In this document: positions 57,793-64,000 of the stretch, piece by piece
How positions within the stretch are numbered: position 1 is the first letter of the stretch
How the letters are laid out: every line of letters starts with the position of its first letter
From: CAWJPY01 sp963844865
Lineage (GTDB): Bacteria > Acidobacteriota > Thermoanaerobaculia > Thermoanaerobaculales > Sulfomarinibacteraceae
NCBI GenBank assembly: GCA_963844865.1
Contig: CAWJPY010000020.1
Span: 124,001-188,000, forward strand
Length of the DNA stretch: 64,000 nt
Direction of reading: 5' to 3'
Notes under the pieces: generated by a model
Told to the model about the DNA's origin: nothing
Seen by the model: the letters and a program-made list of their open reading frames with translations, nothing else
The model's database searches: none
Position numbers and translations under genes: made by a program

Positions 57793-58500
57793 TCACGCGG
57801 TGACCCGCGCGCTGACGGCCACGTAGCCGCCGCGCGTGCAGCCGAGAGTCGGCTCCTCCACCGCGTCGTCGGAGAACTTGGCGTGGGTGGTCAGGGTCTG
57901 GGCGAACTCCAGGTCCGAGAACCCGGCGTGCTCGAGGGCGGCGACGATCTCGTCGGTGGTCCGCCAGTTGGCGGCCCGCACGAACTCCACCGGATAGGGA
58001 TGGGGCGGGGCGACCTTGCGCAGGGAGGGGTCCTCCCAGGTGCCGATCATGCCGGCCATGCGGTACAGCATCCCGTAGGAGCTGGAGGCGGGCACGTCGC
58101 CGATGACGATGCGGCCCCCGGGCCGCAGCACCCGGCGCGCCTCGGTGAGGGCCGCTCCCAGGTCGTCCAGGTAGGCGGGGATGCCGTTCATCAGCACGGT
58201 GTCGAAGGAGCCGTCGTCGAAGGGGATGCTCTCCGCTCCGGCGATGGTCACCTCCATGCCCCGGGCCCGGGCGATCTCGGCCATGGCCTGAGACGGCTCG
58301 ATGCCGGTGGCGATCACGATCCCGTGGTCCCTCGTCAGGAGGAGCTCGAAGAGGCCGCTGCCGCAGCCCACGCTCAGGGCCCGCCCGGGTCGGGCCAGGA
58401 AGTGCTTGATCAGGAGCACCTCGGACGCCAGGACGTTGGGGTTCTTCATGAACCACCCGTCGTACCTCTCGGCGTGCTCGTCGAACGCGACTCTCGCCAT
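57793..58500 (-). CDS. class I SAM-dependent methyltransferase, first gene of thi operon
   Basis: 235 residues; GGAGGTGGGC before ATG 58500. Motif I is ALSVGCGSGLFELLLTR (about 41-57), followed by GIEPSQAMAEIARARG, motif III-like FDTVLMNGIPAYL and LRPGGRIVIGD: a UbiE/Methyltransf_11-type enzyme. Being the first gene behind the TPP riboswitch, it should respond to thiamine. Methyltransferases are not part of known thiamine synthesis, so its role could be salvage of a damaged intermediate or an unrelated gene caught in the operon. Confidence 0.8.
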   Translation of the reverse strand: MARVAFDEHAERYDGWFMKNPNVLASEVLLIKHFLARPGRALSVGCGSGLFELLLTRDHGIVIATGIEPSQAMAEIARARGMEVTIAGAESIPFDDGSFDTVLMNGIPAYLDDLGAALTEARRVLRPGGRIVIGDVPASSSYGMLYRMAGMIGTWEDPSLRKVAPPHPYPVEFVRAANWRTTDEIVAALEHAGFSDLEFAQTLTTHAKFSDDAVEEPTLGCTRGGYVAVSARVTA

Positions 58501-58655
58501 CTCGCCCACCTCCGCTCCGGCCCGTGTGCCGGGTGCCCCGTGCCGGCCGAGCGCCGGCGGGCGGCGGGTCGCGGCGCGGATCGCCAGCCGCGAGAGGAGA
58601 CCAGACCGATCGCGATGGGAAAGGGAGGAGGCGGGTCGCGCCGCTGCCCTCGTGT

Positions 58656-58741
58656 TTCCCTCCGCCGGTGTGACCCGGATCAGGTTCCAGGGGTCTGCTC
58701 TCAGCCCGGCGCCAACCGCACCGAACACCCCCAACACGGGC
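58656..58741 (-). ncRNA. TPP riboswitch (THI element)
   Basis: Reading the minus strand, the region holds the two conserved TPP-aptamer blocks: GGGCTGAGAGC (P2/J3-2 side) and ACCTGATCCGGGT with the closing GGCGGAGGG. Paired arms CCCGTGTTGGGGGTG... at the 5' side close the structure. It lies about 155 nt before the methyltransferase start and should turn the four-gene operon off when TPP is high. The expression platform between aptamer and gene was not resolved; it is GC-rich with several possible hairpins. Confidence 0.9.
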
Positions 58742-58830
58742 AGCCGGATTCTAGCAGAGTGTGGGGGCCCGCCGGCATCGGGAACGGTGTCCGGCGGCGG
58801 CCTGTTGCTCCAAGCTGGCAGGGAGGCGCC

Positions 58831-59847
58831 ATGAAGGCCGTTCGCTACCTGGGGCCGGGACGCCCGTTTCGCATGGAGGACGTGCCCGAACCGGAGCCGG
58901 GTCCGGGGTACGTCTCGATCCGCATCCGCGCCGCGGGAATGTGTCACACCGAGCTCCACTTCGAGTCCGGGCTCCTCGACCTGGGGGTGGCCCCGGTGAC
59001 CATGGGGCACGAGATCGCGGGGGTTGTCGAGGAGGTGGGTGAGGGGGTGGACCCCGGTCGTCGCGGGGAGCGGGTGGTGGTGCACTACTACGCCGGCTGC
59101 GGGCGCTGTGAGTGGTGCCGCAGAGGGCTCGAGAACCTGTGCGGCGAGCTCCGTGCCGAGTACGGCTTCCTCTCGGACGGCGGCTATGCGGAGCACATCA
59201 CCGTCCCGGCCGCCAACGCGGTCACCCTCCCCGTCGGCATCGAGCTGACGGACGCGGCGCCCATCGGCTGTGGGGTGACGACCGCCGTCCACGCGTCCTC
59301 CATCGCCCATGTCGGCGAGGGTGACGTGGTCGTGGTGTACGGTGTCGGCACCGTGGGGTTCGGGCTGATCCAGGTCTGCCGCCTGGCGGGCGCGAGGGTG
59401 ATCGGGGTCGGCCGCAGCCGGCGCAAGCTGGAGCTGGCCCAGGAGCTGGGGGCCGAGGTCATCGACGCCTCGGCGGTCCCCGACGTCGCCGCTGCGGTCC
59501 GGGACGCCACGGGCGGGCGCGGGGCCGACGTGGTGTTCGAGCTCGTGGCCACGGCAGCCACCATGGATGCCGCCGTCGCCATGCTGGCCAAGCGCGGCCG
59601 CCTGGTGTTCATCGGCTACTCGAAGGACAGCTTCGCGGTGCATCCCATCCGCCTGGTGATCTCCGAAGCCGTGGTCACCGCGTCGGTGGGCAACACCCTG
59701 GCCGAGCTCGAGGAGGCGGTGCGCCTGGTGGCCTCCGGCGCCGTCCGTACCGTCGTCGACCACACGCTGCCCCTTAATCGCTGGTCGGAGGGGATGGAGG
59801 CGCTGCGACGGGGCGACGCCGTGGGTCGCGTCGTCCTCACTCCCTGA
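58831..59847 (+). CDS. zinc-dependent alcohol dehydrogenase
   Basis: 338 residues; GGGAGGCGCC directly before ATG 58831. MDR alcohol dehydrogenase with both zinc sites: catalytic Cys in GMCHTELHFESG and His in MGHEIAGVVEEVG, structural cysteines in CGRCEWCRRGLENLC. The Rossmann motif is VYGVGTVGFGLIQVCRLAGA (about 168-187). Oxidises an alcohol with NAD(P). It diverges from the thi operon. The substrate is unknown; it resembles general adhP-like or 6-hydroxycyclohexene-carbonyl dehydrogenase-like members. Confidence 0.88.
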   Translation: MKAVRYLGPGRPFRMEDVPEPEPGPGYVSIRIRAAGMCHTELHFESGLLDLGVAPVTMGHEIAGVVEEVGEGVDPGRRGERVVVHYYAGCGRCEWCRRGLENLCGELRAEYGFLSDGGYAEHITVPAANAVTLPVGIELTDAAPIGCGVTTAVHASSIAHVGEGDVVVVYGVGTVGFGLIQVCRLAGARVIGVGRSRRKLELAQELGAEVIDASAVPDVAAAVRDATGGRGADVVFELVATAATMDAAVAMLAKRGRLVFIGYSKDSFAVHPIRLVISEAVVTASVGNTLAELEEAVRLVASGAVRTVVDHTLPLNRWSEGMEALRRGDAVGRVVLTP

Positions 59848-59901
59848 CCATCCTCACGACCGGGGCTCAGGGACATCCAGGCGGACCGTGCGGGAGGGGC
59901 G

Positions 59902-61719
59902 TCACGCCTCGCCGGCAGGGGCTTGCGCGGAGGCGCCCCCCGCCCGGTCACGGGGAGCATGGATGACGATCCGGGTCCCCTCCCCGCGGGCCGAGTTGAA
60001 CTGGAGGGTGCCCCCCATCATGCCCAGGCGCTCGCGGACGGCGAAGATGCCGAAGCCCGCCGTGGATCCGGCCTGCAACGCCGTGGCGTCGAAACCCGCT
60101 CCGTGATCTCGGACCACGACCTGCACCAGATCCGGGTCACCATCCACGAGACCCATCCGCACCTCGGCGCGATCCGTGCGGGCGTGCTTGACCACGTTGA
60201 AGAGGAGCTCGCGGACGGCCTGGAAGAGGACCACCGACGTGTCGATGTCCGTCGGGTCCGCCGCAGGATCCGCGACGACATCGACCGCCAGGCCGTACTT
60301 CTTGGCCTTGTGCTGCGCGAGCCATTCCAGGGCGGCAGCGAGACCGGAGCTGTAGAGCACGGGGGGGCTGAGCTCCACGGTCAGGGAGCGGGACTCGGCG
60401 ATGGCCTCGTTCAGCCAGTCGACGGTCAGGTTCAGGGAGCCGCGGACGGCCGCGTCCTCGACGCCGTGGGTCGCGGTCTCCACCTGCAGCCTGGCTGCCA
60501 CCAGGAGCTGCTGGAGGTGGTCGTGGAGCAGGAGCGCGAGCCGGCGGCGCTCCCGCTCCTCGCTGCGGGTGATCTTCCAGGCCAGGGAACGGAGCTGGGA
60601 TGTGGTGCGCTCGAGCTCGGCGGTGCGCTCCGCCACCCGCTTCTCGAGCAGCCCGTTGGCGCGCGCCAGCTCGTTCTGGGCGCTGCGGATCCTGCCGGCG
60701 ATCCGGTTGAAGGTGACGGCCAGCTCCTGGAGCTCGCGAATGCCGCCCACCTCGGTGCGGTGGTCCAGGTCTCCCCGTCCCATGGCCCGGGCATGGTCGC
60801 GCAGGCGATGGAGAGGAGCGATGATGCGCCGGCTCAGGGTCGCCGCCGCACCGACCGACAGCATCGCCACCAGGATGTTGAGGCCGATCACGAGCCAGAA
60901 CGCCTTCCGCACCTCGGCCATGGCCACCGACAGCGGTCGGCTCGCTCCGGCGACCCAGCCCAGACGGGGAATGGGAACACGGGCGGCGATCTGTGTCGTA
61001 TCGTCGAGGGGTGAGCGGAAGGTGCCCGTCTCCTCCGTGCCGCCCGCCAGCACGGCATCCAGGAGCGGATCGTCATCCGTCCAGTCGTCGTGACCTCGAA
61101 GGCGGGCGGGGCTGCCGTAGACCAGTCGCCCGCGACCGTCGAAGAGCGAGATGGAGCCCCGCTCGCCGCGGTCCCGCGCGCCGATCACCTCGCCCAGAGC
61201 CCGAGTCTCGATGGTGGCCGCCACCACCCCCAGGAGACCGCCGTCGGGACGAGTGATCCGCTGCGTCACCATGACCGTGGGTCGCCTTGGGACCGCCGGC
61301 CCGTCGATGACGTCGACGTGGGACGGGTGACCTTCCGTGAGGGCCGCGGCGTACGGCGAGCCGAGCATCGCGCGGCCCACCGTCGTGGTCTCGCTGGAGG
61401 CCAGGACCGTGCCCGAGGGATCGATCCAGGACCACGAGCTGATGAGGGGGTACTGTGCCGCGGCGGTGGCCAGGAAGCGGCTCGCCTGCAGGGGGGAGTA
61501 CGGTTGCAGCTCTGAGAGCGCCGAGCCGATGGCGAGCTCGTTGCGGATGACATCGCGGATCGCGGTCTCGAAAGCGGAGCCCACGGCCCGCCCGAGCTCC
61601 AGGTTCGCCTGCTCTTCCTCCACGCGGCGGCCATGGAACCAGGCCCAGCACACGGCCATCTGGACCACCAGGAGGGGGAGCAGCACCACACCGACCAGAA
61701 TGAGCAGGGCGCGGCGCAT
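59902..61719 (-). CDS. NarX-type membrane sensor histidine kinase
   Basis: About 605 residues. The frame is open to GTG 61860, but the extra 47 residues look non-coding, so ATG 61719, just before the first membrane helix (RALLILVGVVLLPLLVVQMA), is chosen. A large extracytoplasmic Cache-like sensor (ISSWSWIDPSGTVLASSET, GVVAATIETRALGEVIGARD) precedes a second helix and a HAMP-like region (RRIIAPLHRLRDHARAMGRG). A coiled coil leads to a HisKA_3 domain with histidine in ALLLHDHLQQLL, and an ATPase domain (VRELLFNVVKHA, DHGAGFDA, FGIFAVRERLGMMGG). Its NarL-type partner regulator is not in the window. Confidence 0.85.
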   Translation of the reverse strand: MRRALLILVGVVLLPLLVVQMAVCWAWFHGRRVEEEQANLELGRAVGSAFETAIRDVIRNELAIGSALSELQPYSPLQASRFLATAAAQYPLISSWSWIDPSGTVLASSETTTVGRAMLGSPYAAALTEGHPSHVDVIDGPAVPRRPTVMVTQRITRPDGGLLGVVAATIETRALGEVIGARDRGERGSISLFDGRGRLVYGSPARLRGHDDWTDDDPLLDAVLAGGTEETGTFRSPLDDTTQIAARVPIPRLGWVAGASRPLSVAMAEVRKAFWLVIGLNILVAMLSVGAAATLSRRIIAPLHRLRDHARAMGRGDLDHRTEVGGIRELQELAVTFNRIAGRIRSAQNELARANGLLEKRVAERTAELERTTSQLRSLAWKITRSEERERRRLALLLHDHLQQLLVAARLQVETATHGVEDAAVRGSLNLTVDWLNEAIAESRSLTVELSPPVLYSSGLAAALEWLAQHKAKKYGLAVDVVADPAADPTDIDTSVVLFQAVRELLFNVVKHARTDRAEVRMGLVDGDPDLVQVVVRDHGAGFDATALQAGSTAGFGIFAVRERLGMMGGTLQFNSARGEGTRIVIHAPRDRAGGASAQAPAGEA

Positions 61720-61919
61720 GCTGCCGCCCCGCACCTTCCCCCCTGAGATTGGCATCGAGGGATCGGTGGCGGCCGCCGGTACGTCGGTTCCAACGCGCTC
61801 TGAGCGGGACAGGGCCGTGGGGATGGTCTCTCTCCCCTGCTGTCTGAACGTCACCAGCACAGGGTAGCATCGTGGGTGATGGCCTGGGGGATGCCCCGGC
61901 CGGACGCCCCGGGGAAGGG

Positions 61920-62261
61920 TCAGCCCTTCGCGTTGTGGCGGTAGGCGATCACCCGGACCCTCTCCAGGGTCACGAGCCCCTCCCCGATCATGGCGTCCAG
62001 CTCGGGGAGGAAGGCCTCGATCTTCTCCTCCGCGTCCACGATCTCCACCACCACCGGCAGGTCCTCGGACAGGCGCAGCACCTTCGACGTGTGGATCCTG
62101 CTGTTGGCGCCGAAGCCGAGAAAGCCCCGCAGCACGGTGGCGCCGGCCAGGCCCCGTTGCCGGGCACGCTCCACGATGACCTCGTGCAGGGCCCGGTGGT
62201 CGAGCTGGTCGCTTGAGCCGATGAAGATCCTGAGCAGCATCGATTGGGGGGGAAGTGTCAT
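61920..62261 (-). CDS. DUF190 (PII-like) protein of the fluoride operon
   Basis: 113 residues; GGGAG before ATG 62261. MLLRIFIGSSDQLDHRALHEVIVERARQRGLAGATVLRGF is the DUF190 signature, a ferredoxin-like fold related to PII signal proteins. It begins 11 nt after crcB. DUF190 and CrcB often occur together under fluoride riboswitches; DUF190 is thought to help or regulate the channel. Confidence 0.9.
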   Translation of the reverse strand: MTLPPQSMLLRIFIGSSDQLDHRALHEVIVERARQRGLAGATVLRGFLGFGANSRIHTSKVLRLSEDLPVVVEIVDAEEKIEAFLPELDAMIGEGLVTLERVRVIAYRHNAKG

Positions 62262-62272
62262 GGCGATCTCCC

Positions 62273-62650
62273 TCAGATCACGCGGCCGAGCATGGCCCCG
62301 ACGATGAGCGCCACGAAGCCGAGGCCGTTCTCCAGGGCCACGTTCGCGACCGCCCGCAGCCACTCGGCGTCCCGGAGCAGGGCGCCCGTCTCCAGGATGT
62401 ACGCGGAGAACGTCGTGAACGCTCCCATGAACCCGATCAGGACCAAGGTCCGGGCCTGGGCGGAGACGGGCCATCGGGTCTCGAACAGGACCCACAGCAT
62501 CCCGGCGACGAAGCAACCCACCACGTTGACTATCAGCGTACCCCAGGGAAAGGCGGGACCGGTGAAGCGATGCACGAGCCCCGCCAGGCCGAATCGCAGC
62601 AACGTCCCGCACGCTCCGGCCAGGCCCATCCACAACAGCTTGGCGACCAT
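62273..62650 (-). CDS. crcB: fluoride channel CrcB/Fluc
   Basis: 125 residues with four membrane helices. GGACGTLLRFGLAGLV-like start, PWGTLIVNVVGCFVAG with the pore Asn, and GFMGAFTTFSAYILET with the Phe-box/TFSS-type motif (here TTFSAY) mark a Fluc channel, which exports F- as an antiparallel dimer. Only one copy is present, so a homodimer is expected. ATG 62650 sits behind GGGGAGG. It is controlled by the fluoride riboswitch upstream. Confidence 0.93.
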   Translation of the reverse strand: MVAKLLWMGLAGACGTLLRFGLAGLVHRFTGPAFPWGTLIVNVVGCFVAGMLWVLFETRWPVSAQARTLVLIGFMGAFTTFSAYILETGALLRDAEWLRAVANVALENGLGFVALIVGAMLGRVI

Positions 62651-62746
62651 CTCGATGTCCTCCCCGCGCCGGCGGGAGGTGGGAGGCGGACGTCATGTGC
62701 GCGAGCACCGCCCGTCGTTTCACTCACCTACCCGTTGTTCCTCACG

Positions 62747-62803
62747 CGCCAGGAGTCATCATCCCGAGGTGGGCGGTTGTGGGGGACTCCATCCCCGGTG
62801 CAG
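62747..62803 (-). ncRNA. fluoride riboswitch (crcB motif)
   Basis: On the minus strand: GGGGATGGAGTCCCCC, then AACCGCC, then TGATGACTCCTGG. These match the conserved GAUG, AACYGCC and UGAUGRCxCCU blocks of the fluoride aptamer, with GGAGTC pairing GACTCC. It lies 97 nt before crcB and is expected to switch the crcB-DUF190 operon on when fluoride is present. Confidence 0.9.
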
Positions 62804-62881
62804 GCGGAATGTGCCAGAGCCGGCCTGGGAGGTCAACCCGGGTCGTTCCGGCGACCCAGCGCCGGGGAGCGCCCCAGGGAG

Positions 62882-63268
62882 CTACCCCACGCTGAAGGGC
62901 CAGGGCACCGGGATGGCCACGAACATCAGGGTCGAGCCCAGGAGCCCCAGGTTCTTGGTGAAGTTGATCATCTGGCCCAGACGCTCCTGGGGATCCTGCA
63001 CGTTCCAGAAGTCGTGCATCACCGGTGTCACCCCGACGAAGAAGAGCATGATGAGCCCGATTCCCACGTGGGGCCAGAACCCGGTGAGGATGCTCAACCC
63101 GCCGCCGAGCAGGAAAACCCCCGAGCCGAGGACCGCCAGGGCCGGCGCCGGCACCCCCTTGGACCCGGCGTAGGCCGCGCGTCCCTTGAGCTGGAAGAAG
63201 TGGCCGGCGGCGCTGTAGATGTAGTACAGCCCGACGATGATGCGACCGATGACGAAGGCGATGCCCAT
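62882..63268 (-). CDS. DoxX family membrane protein
   Basis: 128 residues; AAGGAGACG before ATG 63268. Four helices: IAFVIGRIIVGLYYIYSAAG, LAVLGSGVFLLGGGLSILTG, GIGLIMLFFVGVTPVMHDF and NLGLLGSTLMFVAIP. The first and third helices carry DoxX-like Gly and His positions (PVMHDFW). DoxX proteins are integral membrane proteins linked to redox or sulfur metabolism in some species; the role here is open. It precedes the fluoride riboswitch by 79 nt on the same strand but is probably a separate transcript. Confidence 0.8.
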   Translation of the reverse strand: MGIAFVIGRIIVGLYYIYSAAGHFFQLKGRAAYAGSKGVPAPALAVLGSGVFLLGGGLSILTGFWPHVGIGLIMLFFVGVTPVMHDFWNVQDPQERLGQMINFTKNLGLLGSTLMFVAIPVPWPFSVG

Positions 63269-63461
63269 GTGCGTCTCCTTGTTCGCCGTTCGAGAGGGAA
63301 ACGGCCCGTGCAACACCTTCATTTCGGGCGCCTTTTTGCGGCTCTGGGCCGGCTGTGGAGGTGCGGAGCGATGGGTGGCGGGACCTTCTCTGCGGATTCT
63401 CAGCGACACTGTCTCGGAATGCTTCCGGCTTCAGGACACTTCTGTTTATGCGGAGGAAATC

Positions 63462-64000
63462 ATGACCCAGACCGCACGAGGGAGCGTGACCTTGGCGGTG
63501 CTGTTGTTGCTTGTGGCGGCGACGGCGCGCGCCGATCGTTGGATCATTCCTGCGGGAGCCCACAACACGGGAGCAGAGAGCACGGTGTGGCGTACCGACC
63601 TGCGTATGGTGAACCCCACTGACGAGCAGGTCGCGGTGACCGTGTACCTGCTGAAGCAGCGGCGAGACAACACGGCGCTCGACACCTCGGCCTTATACAC
63701 CGTGCCGGCCATGGGGCAGGTGGTTGTTGGCGACATCTTTGAATCCGCTTTCGGATTCAGCGGCAGTGGCGCGCTGCTGGTGGACTGCATCGAGCCCCAC
63801 CTGGTGGTCACAAGTCGGACCTACAACCTCCTCGGCGACGGCAGTACCTACGGACAGTTCATCCCCGGCGTGCCGGCGGCCGACGCCCTCCACGATGGGG
63901 TGGACGGCCAGATCATCTACCTCGTCAAGTCGGCGGACTACCGGAGCAACCTGGGCTACGCCGCCGCCAGCGACCAGGCTGGCAGCGTGACGGTACAGAT
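63462..64000 (+). CDS. secreted protein of an Acidobacteria-type family, partial
   Basis: Runs off the right edge; about 179 residues seen. GGAGGAAAT precedes ATG 63462. Signal peptide MTQTARGSVTLAVLLLLVAATARA is followed by a beta-rich domain (RWIIPAGAHNTGAESTVWRTDLRMVNPTDEQVAVTVYLL, LVVTSRTYN, YGQFIPGVPAAD). Secreted proteins with this opening occur in many copies in Thermoanaerobaculia-like genomes and have no known function. The C-terminus, often an autotransporter or surface-anchoring region, is not visible. Confidence 0.7.
   Translation, partial: MTQTARGSVTLAVLLLLVAATARADRWIIPAGAHNTGAESTVWRTDLRMVNPTDEQVAVTVYLLKQRRDNTALDTSALYTVPAMGQVVVGDIFESAFGFSGSGALLVDCIEPHLVVTSRTYNLLGDGSTYGQFIPGVPAADALHDGVDGQIIYLVKSADYRSNLGYAAASDQAGSVTVQ

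Overview
The window is 64 kb of very GC-rich bacterial DNA with tightly packed genes, short intergenic gaps and GGAGG-type ribosome binding sites. The gene set is typical of Acidobacteriota, perhaps a Thermoanaerobaculia-like lineage: a tricorn-type protease, a VPS10/sortilin-like propeller, serine/threonine kinases fused to TolB or WD40 propellers, LVIVD-repeat secreted proteins, and a secreted family starting near 'WIIPAGAHNTGAESTVWRTD'. This assignment is inference; no rRNA or tRNA gene was seen.

Layout. 0-15 kb: M14 carboxypeptidase (cut by the left edge), hybrid histidine kinase, RsgA GTPase, a cupin remnant beside a palindromic repeat, DUF4003-like protein, LolA-like protein plus VPS10-like propeller, two oxidoreductases, and a tandem pair of zinc-ribbon membrane proteins. 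15-27 kb: a Tat-exported two-domain protein, a TPR protein, a kinase-TolB fusion, pirin, a long-chain acyl-CoA synthetase and a 1,671-residue LVIVD-repeat protein. 27-34 kb: a three-gene iron-sulfur/flavin oxidase operon (HdrB-like, GlcD-like, HdrD-like) and a phosphoketolase. 34-39 kb: an ERCC4-type nuclease, a half-size CtaA, a quinol nitric-oxide reductase and an aldo/keto reductase. 39-50 kb: a signalling block, all on the minus strand: a Cpx-like histidine kinase, response regulator and Spy-like protein, then an FHA kinase, a giant kinase/WD40/HEAT protein and a lipoprotein. 50-55 kb: DUF5320 and DUF1847 genes, a tricorn-type protease and a REP-like cluster. 55-59 kb: a TPP-riboswitch operon (methyltransferase, AIR-synthase-like, TenA, ThiD). 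59-64 kb: zinc alcohol dehydrogenase, a NarX-type kinase, a fluoride-riboswitch operon (CrcB, DUF190), DoxX and a partial secreted protein.

How the genes fit together. Two riboswitches read out complete small systems: thiamine salvage and fluoride export. Conserved TGTAA-N4-TGTAA boxes lie upstream of both the Cpx-like two-component operon and the Spy-like gene, which supports an envelope-stress regulon. The HdrB/GlcD/HdrD operon, phosphoketolase and NO reductase suggest oxidation of a 2-hydroxyacid, C5/C6 phosphoketolase metabolism and respiratory NO detoxification.

Caution. Nine genes carry single-base indels that break an otherwise well conserved frame, 31 by my count: 25 are +1, 14 lie in the phosphoketolase, and 30 lie in plus-strand genes. 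Consensus errors are the simplest explanation, but the clustering and strand bias are odd and are reported as findings. Coordinates of these genes span the whole conserved frame rather than any single uninterrupted ORF.
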